Notes under the pieces: generated by a model
What the model was told of the DNA's origin: nothing
The model's input: the letters and a program-made list of their open reading frames with translations, nothing else
Databases searched by the model: none
Translations under genes and position numbers: made by a program
In this document: one piece after another, positions 9,641 to 16,885 of the stretch
Position numbering within the stretch: position 1 is the first letter of the stretch
How the letters are laid out: every line of letters starts with the position of its first letter
Source: Brasilonema sennae CENA114
GTDB taxonomy: Bacteria > Cyanobacteriota > Cyanobacteriia > Cyanobacteriales > Nostocaceae
Assembly: GCF_006968745.1 (NCBI RefSeq)
Contig: NZ_CP030118.1
Location: 2,430,654 to 2,494,653, forward strand
Reading direction: 5' to 3'
Length of the DNA: 64,000 nt

Positions 9641-10150
9641 TTAAGCTATACTACAAAACTCCAATACATCATGAGTACCACCACGCAAAACAGACTCAGT
9701 TTGTTTTCCGTACAAACGCTTCTCCAAAAGAGCTTCCAAAAAACCTTGAATAACACCTAAAGTATAAGTGCAAGTTCGTGATGAGCCTTCCACTTCACCA
9801 GCAGAGCAAAAAGTTTCTTTGGCATAGACTTTGTAAATATCTCCTTGTTGTTCTATCTTGTCGATAAGACACAAGCGAGTTCCCTCTTTACCTAAAACCA
9901 AATTAATATTATTTTGGATTTGTTCAAGAGACAAAAATGCTTTATTGCCAACTAAATTTAAGTCTCTAGCAAAAATTCTACCTTGGTTACGACCAGCAGA
10001 TATCATCGCGATCGCAGCCGTTTTGTCACCCAAAGCTTGTTCAATACCAATAAGGATTGCTTTCAAAAAGATTATGCTGCTAAAATCACCCAGTTCCGGA
10101 CGCAAACGGCTCATTTGTTGAGTCATAAAAGTCTGTTCACTTGATATCAT
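9641..10150 (-). CDS. V4R-like small-molecule-binding protein, paralogue 1
   Basis: This 169-residue cytoplasmic protein is one of three paralogues in this cluster (with 12236-12784 and 15148-15624). All share RPxLGDF near the N-terminus, a GxKxAAI segment, GxEGTRLCLI and a C-terminal half with CTYTLGVIQGFLE. The last resembles the end of V4R (4-vinyl-reductase / hydrocarbon-binding) domains, which bind small hydrophobic ligands. Cys residues in FCSAGE and RTCTYTLG are shared with paralogue 2. The function is not established. It is the last gene of the minus-strand GTPase/Roadblock cluster and ends at a terminator. The V4R assignment rests on recognition only. Confidence 0.7.
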   Translation of the reverse strand: MISSEQTFMTQQMSRLRPELGDFSSIIFLKAILIGIEQALGDKTAAIAMISAGRNQGRIFARDLNLVGNKAFLSLEQIQNNINLVLGKEGTRLCLIDKIEQQGDIYKVYAKETFCSAGEVEGSSRTCTYTLGVIQGFLEALLEKRLYGKQTESVLRGGTHDVLEFCSIA

Positions 10151-10299
10151 CTTTTCGTTTCCTTTATCTGTTGAGTTTACGTGGAATTTATTGTCTGGCA
10201 GAAATTACCCTTAAATTTTCCTAGAATTCTTGTCATGTTTTACTCATTTTTATATTATTATCACTAATAATCTGGCATTGATTTGTTCCGGTGTCTTTA

Positions 10300-10580
10300 A
10301 TGCGTGAATTTTGTATGCGCAAAGCGCACATCAAAGGCGTAAGCGCAAGCGCACGAATCGAGCGTTGCAAGAGCGTCTGTGCAGGAGATACAAAGTAAGC
10401 GTGTCCCTTTGGGACTTACAAAGCAGCGTGCCCGGAGGGCATATTTTGAATTTTGAATTTGAGCGTATGCGCAGAGCGCACGCCGGAGGCAAAGGCGCAG
10501 CTTGTCCGTTCGGGCAAAGCCCGTCGTGCCCGTTGCAAGAGCGTGTCCCTTTGGGACTCAGGACTCAGGACTCAGCGAGT
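10300..10580. repeat. GC-rich palindromic repeat tract
   Basis: This non-coding spacer contains several nested short palindromes, including GTCCCTTTGGGAC twice (about 10398 and 10544), GTGCCCGGAGGGCA and GTCCGTTCGGGC. It ends with a GGACTCA tandem array. It is part of the 435-nt gap 10151-10585. The open frame across it is not a gene. Confidence 0.6.
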
Positions 10581-10585
10581 GAACT

Positions 10586-10963
10586 TTAACCCATTAGGGA
10601 TCTTATTTTAACAACAGCCCGTTTAATTTCTAGAAATAATAAGCCTTGCTTAATAGAGGCATTAGCGAGAACCAATAAAATTGCATCACCACAGCTAACC
10701 AACACGCCATAGCCTTTCTCACCTTCAACGAAGATACGGTCAATATTTCCGCGAGCAAGTTCGCGTCCTATTTGTTCGCCTAACGAGAGCATAGATGCAG
10801 ACATGGCAGCAGTACGCCCTTCATCCATTCCTGTAGGTAATACAGAAGCCAAAGCTAAGCCATCAGGGCTTAACAATATTGCACCCTGAACCCCAGTGCT
10901 GCTTGAGACAAAGTTTTGCAGTTCGTCTTGTAGCATGGAAACGTAAATCATAACTCTTTCCAT
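10586..10963 (-). CDS. Roadblock/LC7 domain protein, paralogue 1
   Basis: This ~121-125-residue protein of the Roadblock/LC7 (MglB-like) superfamily is of the kind that binds and regulates small GTPases. The fold is visible as TGVQGAILLSPDGLALAS, then LSLGEQIGRELARGNIDRIFVEGEKGYGVLV, then AILLVLANASIKQGLLFLEIKRAV. The start may be the first ATG or the one at 10951, which matches the paralogue at 14481-14855 better. A GTPase of the expected partner type is encoded at 16132-16680. A GAP or scaffold role is inferred from MglA/MglB. Confidence 0.88.
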   Translation of the reverse strand: MERVMIYVSMLQDELQNFVSSSTGVQGAILLSPDGLALASVLPTGMDEGRTAAMSASMLSLGEQIGRELARGNIDRIFVEGEKGYGVLVSCGDAILLVLANASIKQGLLFLEIKRAVVKIRSLMG

Positions 10964-11041
10964 TGTGAGTGAGGGTGTTTTAGTACTTTTTACAGGTGTG
11001 GCTATTATAGTTAAGCTTTACCTACAATAGTATTAATTAAG

Positions 11042-11582
11042 TATAGGACTCTTCCGCATATTTTTGAGGAAGCTAGGTACACTTTGAGTGCTTCTTCCCG
11101 AAGGGCTGACGCTGTAGGCGAAGCCCTTCGGGAACGCCCGTCCCCCAATCTCTTACGGAGACGCTACGCGAATGTGACGGAGACCGCCCTATGCCCTGCG
11201 GGCACGCTGAGTCCCAAGGGGACACGCGCAAGGGACGCTAACGGGTTCGCCACTTTGCCAAACTCCTACACCAGACGCACTCGCGAACGTGACGGGAACC
11301 GCCCCTACGGGGTTCAACAGTCACCTGCGGAGGGAAACCCTCCCGCAGTGCTGGTTCACCAAGACGGCAAGTGGACTCACCAAGACGGGGGCCGGTCTCA
11401 CCTGTTAAGCGTTCTCTGTTAAGCGTCCGGACTTTGTTAGTTCACCCTTCAGGTCTGCGCAGAACGCACGCCCGTCGCCGGCACCAGGGTTACCCTACCA
11501 AGAGCGCCCTCACTCACCAGATGCCAAGTGAGGGAAACCCTCATCAAGCACTGGTCTCACCAAATCAAACCGCACTCCTATA
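11042..11582 (-). repeat. MITE copy B (TATAGGA family) expanded by nested palindromes
   Basis: The left end TATAGGACTC with GCTAGGTACACTTT and the right end CAAATCAAACCG-CACTCCTATA are the two ends of the same MITE as copies A, C and D. Here some 430 nt of GC-rich palindromic repeats (for example CCCTGCGGGCAC and CTACGGGGTT) fill the middle. No gene is supported, although open frames exist. Confidence 0.6.
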
Positions 11583-11599
11583 GATGGGTGTAAATAAAC

Positions 11600-12035
11600 A
11601 GAACTATCAGGCTGCAAATGGGAGAGCGAGAACCCCTGCCTTTTAATTCGGGGATGAAGCTCGACACAACAGGTTTTAACCTGTTGTTTGTTTGTTATAA
11701 TTCCTGAAGGTACTGGGTGGCGACCCATACAGGATATCCATAACTGGACTCCGAGGGTAGAAACGTAGTCTTTGGACTGTACCGGAGTCTGCGGTGGGAC
11801 GCATCGTAGACCTTAAGCTAAATTGCCTGCGCAGACGGTGAGACCAGCGCTCTTGGTAGGGTAACCCTGGTGCAGGCGACTGGCGAACCCGGAGGGTCTG
11901 ACGGGGATTGGCAACAGTCTAGTTAAGAGTCTAAGAAACAGGAACAAAGGTGGAAAAGCACGGCTTTTGAGCCTGCGTTGTAACATCTTTTAAGAATCCC
12001 CACGCATTTATGCCGGGGAGTAGGTCAAATTGCAA
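11600..12035 (+). ncRNA. Highly structured non-coding segment ending in an IS605-type hairpin
   Basis: No protein is supported. The segment carries many stems: ACAACAGGTT / AACCTGTTGT (11666-11687), TGGGT / ACCCA, GACTCCG / CGGAGTC enclosing AGTC-TTTG-GACT, and GCCTGC / GCAGGC. It ends with a CCCC(A)CGCATTTATGCCGGGG hairpin near 12000, like the right end of IS200/IS605-TnpB elements. A second CCCCTG...TTCGGGG hairpin lies near 11635-11652. It may be a TnpB-less remnant keeping an omega-RNA-like region, or a non-autonomous IS605-type element. Direction and ends are uncertain. Confidence 0.45.
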
Positions 12036-12235
12036 TCGGTAAAGGGGCAGGGAAAACCTTTAACCTTTTCCCTTTCCCCTGACAAAACGTTATATACTTC
12101 GCTAAAATTAGTGCCAACCTACTCAGAGATCATTTATAAAGTAAATCTTATCTCAGTAGGGTTTCCCTGCGGGAGAAACTGTCCGTCCCGTTGTATTACA
12201 AGCGCTTGAAAAAATTCTGTGAGTCTTCTTAGCTC

Positions 12236-12784
12236 TCATAAAAAAGTAAACTTAAACACATCGTAATCACCACCACGAAGCACTGATTCCGTGTGTTTAC
12301 CTTGCAAGCGCTTACCGAGAACTTGCTCTATAAATCCCCAAACAACACCGAGCGTGTAAGTACATTGACGCTCGGAACCTTGAGGCTCGCCCGCTGAACA
12401 AAAGGTTTCTGAAGTGTAAACATGAATAACATCGTCTTCTCTTATGATGTTATTAATGATGCACAAGCAAGTTCCGTCTTTACCTAAAGCTGTTTCGAGT
12501 TTGTAGCCAATATCGTCAAAAGAGCAGGATGATCCTGAGAAACATAATTCTTGTGCAAGATCTTTGCCGCGATGACGCCCAGCTGTAGTTAAGGCGATCG
12601 CAGCTGCCTTTTCACCCAAAGTTTTTTCTATTCCGATAACTGCCGACTTAAAACAGACAATACTATTGAAATCTCCAAGGGTTGGACGTAGCTTTGCCTC
12701 AGATTTTAGTACAGCTTTGTCCTCATCTGTCAGCTCAACACCTCTTTCCATTAAAGACGAAAAGGCTTGTGGTTGTAAAGTCAT
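12236..12784 (-). CDS. V4R-like protein, paralogue 2
   Basis: This 182-residue protein is closest to paralogue 1 (9641-10150). Shared elements are LRPTLGDFNS, IGIEKTLGEKAAAIAL, GKDGTCLCII, SETFCSAGEPQGSERQ, CTYTLGVVWGFIEQ and an almost identical end around QTESVLRGGxxDV (here HTESVLRGGDYDVFKF). Two such proteins flanking one Roadblock gene suggest duplication of a V4R-Roadblock pair. The ligand is unknown. A stretch of ~1.3 kb of repeats and structured DNA separates it from the Roadblock gene downstream, so one mRNA across the cluster is doubtful. Confidence 0.7.
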   Translation of the reverse strand: MTLQPQAFSSLMERGVELTDEDKAVLKSEAKLRPTLGDFNSIVCFKSAVIGIEKTLGEKAAAIALTTAGRHRGKDLAQELCFSGSSCSFDDIGYKLETALGKDGTCLCIINNIIREDDVIHVYTSETFCSAGEPQGSERQCTYTLGVVWGFIEQVLGKRLQGKHTESVLRGGDYDVFKFTFL

Positions 12785-13194
12785 GTGATGATTCTCCTAG
12801 TATCAACAAAAACCAAATTTTATCTGCTAGCGCGTCTAGTCTAATTTCTTAGCTAAAAATTAATCAGTTGATGAGTCTGTTTTCCTTGTTCCTTGTGCCT
12901 GTGCACCCCTGCACCCTTGCAACTTCAATCCAATATTTTAGTGTGGATGCAGAACTACTCAATTTCTTTCTCTATTTATAGTTGGGTAATTACTGATCAT
13001 CCCAAAAAATATACTTAATTGATACTAGTATTTATTACTTAATATATTCACAATAAATCTTTACAAAAAATTAACAAAAAATAAACTCATCCTTCGCTCA
13101 TCAAACTGTTCCCTAGTTCTGTTTCATAAAAAGCTAGGGGGAAATCGAAGTTATTAGTCATCAGTCATTAGTGTGTTTTTTATGATTTATCGTA
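12785..13194. other. 410-nt spacer
   Basis: No gene is seen here. The DNA is AT-rich with low-complexity bits (GTTCCTTGTTCC near 12886; a CAGTCATTAGT heptamer repeat near 13160). It probably holds the promoter of the V4R-like gene that starts at 12784. Confidence 0.5.
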
Positions 13195-14286
13195 CTAAGT
13201 TTTGCTTCGATCAAAACTAAATAATCCTTGGAAAAACGACCGAATCAGACGCAGCCAACGACCTAACTTTTTGAGAAACGACTGAAAGACGTTTGTTTGG
13301 CTCGAAGAGTCTACTACTGACTCTGGTAAATTTTCTGCTACAGAAGTCGTTTGTGTTACTATGTCACTTAACGGCTGCGTGTTATCAATTTGCCTGGAAG
13401 AGTCCACAATTGACTCTGGTAAATTTTCTGCTACAGGAGTCGTTTGTGCTACTATGTGATTTAACGGCTGCGTGTTGTCAATTTGCCTGGAAGAGTCCAC
13501 AATTGACCCGAGTAAATTTTCTGCTACAAAAGTCGTTTGTGTGACTTCGTTCCTTGAAGCACTAGTTAGGAAAACTTCTTCTACTAAATCACTTCTTAGG
13601 AGTCGAAAGGCAATTTGCTGTACTTTTTCTACAGCAAGCTCAAGTTGATTAGCAATTTCCCCCAAGGAAATAGTGCCATTCGCCAACTGCCAAACTTGCA
13701 ATTCCAGAGAGTCTAACTGTAATGTCGGCTGAGTAATATTCTTATTTGACAGGATTAGACTTAACTCAGGCAGTTGTTGGGCTAATACACTCCAATCTTG
13801 CAGCAATCGCAAACCGATAAGTGTAATCTCAGTTGCTGGTATACTTATGCCTGTCATCTCTGAGTCGGGTAAATCAGCTTCAGCGTCAAATTCAAACTGA
13901 CCATCTTTGAGTTCAAACAAAACAGACACTTGTTCCACAACTTGGATACGAAATAGTAGTTTCAGTTGTTCGGCTTGCAGTAGTCCTTGGAACTTGAGGC
14001 ATAAACCTATCGGCGTGTTAGCCCGACAGATCTGAGCCATTCTTAAAGCAACGTCCTGGCTTACCCAGCCCCGTTGAGCGATCATTGAAAGCAAGCCTTT
14101 TTCATCTAGACGATCAGCAGCAGCGACAATCCGACCTTGATACAGCCAGATGTAATAAACAGGCTTAAAAGCAGTTACATCAGCAGCTAAGGTACGAATT
14201 GTGAGTAATCCTGTGTTGTTTCCTTGCTCTAGCAATTGAAAAATACTTGGCAAGGGAAATTCTGCTAAATTACCAGTAAATATCAT
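13195..14286 (-). CDS. PATAN (DUF4388) domain protein with tandem repeats
   Basis: This 363-residue protein opens with MIFTGNLAEFPLPSIFQLLEQGN, the classic start of the PATAN/DUF4388 domain (PatA N-terminal domain) found in cyanobacterial phototaxis and heterocyst-pattern regulators. Next comes an EGNNTG-like strand pair, a winged-helix-like part (about residues 195-240), then two complete and one partial copy of a 31-residue repeat (about residues 250-325). A short basic amphipathic end (FLKKLGRWLRLIRSFF) may touch membrane. No REC or kinase domain is present. Placed among Roadblock, V4R and GTPase genes, it is likely an adaptor of that module (inferred). Confidence 0.85.
   Translation of the reverse strand: MIFTGNLAEFPLPSIFQLLEQGNNTGLLTIRTLAADVTAFKPVYYIWLYQGRIVAAADRLDEKGLLSMIAQRGWVSQDVALRMAQICRANTPIGLCLKFQGLLQAEQLKLLFRIQVVEQVSVLFELKDGQFEFDAEADLPDSEMTGISIPATEITLIGLRLLQDWSVLAQQLPELSLILSNKNITQPTLQLDSLELQVWQLANGTISLGEIANQLELAVEKVQQIAFRLLRSDLVEEVFLTSASRNEVTQTTFVAENLLGSIVDSSRQIDNTQPLNHIVAQTTPVAENLPESIVDSSRQIDNTQPLSDIVTQTTSVAENLPESVVDSSSQTNVFQSFLKKLGRWLRLIRSFFQGLFSFDRSKT
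13319..13560. repeat. 93-bp in-frame tandem repeat in the PATAN gene
   Basis: Two complete 93-bp units begin at 13319 and 13412, and a partial third begins at 13505. Each encodes 31 residues around VAENLPESIVDSS and RQIDNTQPL. The copies are nearly identical at DNA level, so the expansion is recent. Confidence 0.85.
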
Positions 14287-14417
14287 ATTAGTTTTACTTA
14301 GTAGCGCCCCACGGGCGGCGCGCCAGCCGCTACGAATGGAAAAAATACTCTTTTCCCCTACACCCTTACACCCCTGTGTTTCGTAAGGAGAGTTATGCTG
14401 ATAAGGTTTAATAAATA

Positions 14418-14450
14418 AGCTAGGTCTTGTTGATAAAGTCAGACCTAGCT
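14418..14450 (-). terminator. Hairpin between Roadblock and PATAN genes
   Basis: A perfect 10-bp stem, AGCTAGGTCT (14418-14427) with AGACCTAGCT (14441-14450), lies 31 nt past the end of the minus-strand Roadblock gene. On the minus strand it is followed by a loose U-rich run. A complete or partial terminator splitting the cluster is inferred. Confidence 0.5.
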
Positions 14451-14480
14451 TTTTAGGGCTTGAGAACTTTTAACGCAGAA

Positions 14481-14855
14481 TTAGTACATCATAGCCTTCC
14501 TCAATTCTGTAAGAACACGCTTGATTTCTAGCAAGAGCAATCCCTGTTTGGCACTATCACTTGCTAAAACTAGTAGTACAGCGTCCTCGCCGCAGCCATT
14601 GAGAATTCCAAAACCCTTGTCACCTTCAACATAAATCCGCTCTATATTGCCTCTGCTTAACTCACTCCCAATGCGCTCACCAAGAGATATCATTGCCGCA
14701 GCCATTGCTGATACCCGCTCTTCGTCCATCCCGCCTGGTAAGCTTGACGACAAAGTTAGACCATCTGGAGAAACAAGCACTGCACCTTGGACATCACTTG
14801 TTGCGGTGACAAAATTTTGCAGAATGCTGCTAAGTTTTGCTGTGTTAATTGCCAT
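14481..14855 (-). CDS. Roadblock/LC7 domain protein, paralogue 2
   Basis: This 124-residue protein begins MAINTAKLSSILQNFVTAT and carries VQGAVLVSPDGLTLSSSLPGGMDEERVSAM in sequence. It continues with ISLGERIGSELSRGNIERIYVEGDKGFGIL and ends VLLVLASDSAKQGLLLLEIKRVLTEL. It is about 60% alike by eye to paralogue 1 at 10586-10963. It is probably a dimeric regulator of the GTPase encoded at 16132-16680. A hairpin follows it; the V4R-like paralogue 3 is upstream. Confidence 0.9.
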   Translation of the reverse strand: MAINTAKLSSILQNFVTATSDVQGAVLVSPDGLTLSSSLPGGMDEERVSAMAAAMISLGERIGSELSRGNIERIYVEGDKGFGILNGCGEDAVLLVLASDSAKQGLLLLEIKRVLTELRKAMMY

Positions 14856-15147
14856 GCTACACTCCTCTTTTGCTTTGATTTGGGTTCCCTGTGGATTTTG
14901 GTTGCTAATTCAGTTTTCTATTTGACTACTTGCATTACAGGATTTTGTCCACCCTAAAGAAAACCCCTGTAATAAACTTGCAGGCAAATTCTATGTGTGT
15001 CAACAGAATTTGGGTAAGAGGATGACTGCATTTGCTGTATTTATGATCATCCTCTAAATGTATGCGGTGAATTCAAAAACATCGAAGCTACTGCCTCAAA
15101 GTATCAATTCAATCGCTTTAACCCGCAAGCGTTGACTGAGGTTGATT

Positions 15148-15624
15148 TCAAAGAGCCGTGAACTCGAACTCTGTTTGAAAATTTATTTGATCGCCAACAG
15201 GAACTTGTCGAGCTTGGTGGCGTTTTTGCATAACCTGATCGATAAAGCCACCCAGTATACCTAGGGTAAATGGGCATAAACGGATGGAACCTGAATTCTC
15301 ACCAGACATTTCAACTGGCTCGGTCACCTTTACCCTAATAAAGTTTTCTTGTTGAGATACTTCTTCGATAAGACAGAGTCGTGTTCCTTCGACACCTAAA
15401 CTTGTGTTTAGGCGCTTCAGTATAGTTGGAAGATCATTTGATTCCATTGAAGCCCCAAGTTTTGTGGCAATTTTCTTACCGTAGGTACGACCCGCAGCAC
15501 CAATGATGACTGCTGCAGCTTTGGAACCTAAGTTATCTTCTATGCCATCCAGCAAAGCTTTGTAGTCCATCACATTGACGAAATCTCCTAGCTGTGGTCT
15601 GAGAGTATTGGAAGTTGTCATCAT
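15148..15624 (-). CDS. V4R-like protein, paralogue 3
   Basis: This 158-residue protein shares the framework of the other two: LRPQLGDFVNVMDYKALLDGIEDNLGSKAAAVII, then GVEGTRLCLIEEV and LCPFTLGILGGFIDQVM. It lacks the FCSAGE Cys motif (VEMSGENSG instead) and the TESVLRGG end, so it is the most diverged copy. It sits between the GTPase and Roadblock paralogue 2, which makes a GTPase-V4R-Roadblock-PATAN core. The ligand and role are unknown. Confidence 0.68.
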   Translation of the reverse strand: MMTTSNTLRPQLGDFVNVMDYKALLDGIEDNLGSKAAAVIIGAAGRTYGKKIATKLGASMESNDLPTILKRLNTSLGVEGTRLCLIEEVSQQENFIRVKVTEPVEMSGENSGSIRLCPFTLGILGGFIDQVMQKRHQARQVPVGDQINFQTEFEFTAL

Positions 15625-16131
15625 ACGGTTATCGCTTATAGAGAAAGAAACATTTGTACAAAATTTGTAGATAGATGCTTTCGTTTATCGACGTGCCAGA
15701 AAATACCTGTCCTTTGCGGGCTATTTATTAACCCAACGGCAGAGCTAGTCTCTACGATGGAAACTCCTGTGCATGTCTAGCGCTCAACAAACACTCGTTT
15801 GGCATCTTGCTTACGGGTTTGTGTTTAGCTCGCTGCTGGAACGTCTAATACTCAAACTCCATTTAGCTCCCAAGATTTTATGCCTATCTGCATAGCTTCT
15901 GAAGCTATTGGTCAGTTGGTTATTTGCTGCCTGATATCTTTGTTTAAAATAACATTAAAAATGAAATATATTCAGGATAATTACGTAAAAAATTTGATGA
16001 TATGCTGAAAATGCCACCTTAAGGTACAACCCATACAATAAACTTCGTGGCAGTTGTCGGGGAAAAGGTTAAGGGGAAAAGGTTAAGGGGAAAGGGGGGA
16101 ACCCCCCTTTCATTTACGATAAAAGCGCCAG
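15625..16131. other. 507-nt spacer between GTPase and V4R-like genes
   Basis: No gene is supported. Near 16055-16098 is a tandem GGTTAAGGGGAAAA repeat, followed by a CCCCCCTTTC foldback that may end the GTPase transcript. The rest is AT-rich and probably contains the promoter of the gene starting at 15624. Confidence 0.45.
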
Positions 16132-16680
16132 CTATCCAGTGGTATTGTGGTAGTAATTGGCAAATTCTTCGACGAGTGCAATCAAAGCTTGTTTGACCGA
16201 AGTGGACTCGGTAGCATTGACTGTAATTATTGGTGGTCGAGTTTTCTCATCATCCAATCCCAAGGCGATCGCCACATCTTGGGCTTCCCATGCATCCGGG
16301 CAATCAGTATGAGTCAGCCCAATCACATAAGGAATTTGCACCCGTTGATTCATAAAGTTGAGTTGCTTGCGACCATAACGGAAATGCTGCGGACGGTGAG
16401 CTGCTACTAGCAAAATGTAAGCGTGGGCTTTTGCAATCAAAATCTCCCACATATAGTCAAATCTACTTTGTCCTGGTGTGCCATACAGGTGTAGTGATTG
16501 ATTCAGTCCTATAGTCAGCCGCCCAAAATCCAAAGCGACTGTGGTCGTTTTCTTCAGTAGTCCAACTTCATCTGTCGCTTTTTGTTCAGTGTCTACCACC
16601 TCTATATCACTGATTGTGCGAATCAAGGTCGTCTTCCCCGCACCCATACCTCCCGTCACTACTATACGTAGGATTTCCAT
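16132..16680 (-). CDS. Small Ras-like GTPase (MglA / conservon type)
   Basis: This 182-residue cytoplasmic GTPase has G1 VTGGMGAGKTTL (residues 8-19), a switch I TTTVALDFG (about 45-53), a G3 region LYGTPGQSRFDYMW (DxPG replaced by YGTPG), G4 THTDCPDAW (TxxD instead of NKxD) and G5-like VNATE. These changes are typical of bacterial MglA-like and Streptomyces CvnD-type GTPases, which pair with Roadblock proteins. It is the most upstream gene of the Roadblock/V4R/PATAN cluster, preceded by a glycosyltransferase gene. A GTP-driven switch role is inferred. Confidence 0.92.
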   Translation of the reverse strand: MEILRIVVTGGMGAGKTTLIRTISDIEVVDTEQKATDEVGLLKKTTTVALDFGRLTIGLNQSLHLYGTPGQSRFDYMWEILIAKAHAYILLVAAHRPQHFRYGRKQLNFMNQRVQIPYVIGLTHTDCPDAWEAQDVAIALGLDDEKTRPPIITVNATESTSVKQALIALVEEFANYYHNTTG

Positions 16681-16885
16681 TTATATCCTGCTGCTCCACA
16701 CAACTTATACAATACTGAACATTAATGTTTTACTTGTTCCCAAAGTCGTTCGGCGACTTTGCCCCAAATCTCCAATGTAAGATTTTGTATTCCTGAACTA
16801 GTATGCAGCACCATATTACCCAGTACTTTATTTTTTATCTTACTTAGCTTTTACTCAATTAAAGTTTACAAAACTCAACTAAAAT

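Noticed and set aside
10311..10589. Open frame of 92 codons in the repeat tract
   Set aside because: It is made of palindromic repeat modules, with no ribosome site and a composition unlike real proteins of this genome.
11084..11583. Two open frames of 112 and 70 codons
   Set aside because: They lie inside MITE copy B and its nested repeats; they arise from GC-rich repeat DNA without stops.
11600..12035. Structured DNA as RNase P RNA, tmRNA or group II intron
   Set aside because: None of the conserved cores of those RNAs (for example the RNase P GAGGAAAGTC or intron domain V) was found.
13293..13544. Plus-strand frame with striking internal repetition
   Set aside because: It is the antisense shadow of the 93-bp repeat in the PATAN gene.
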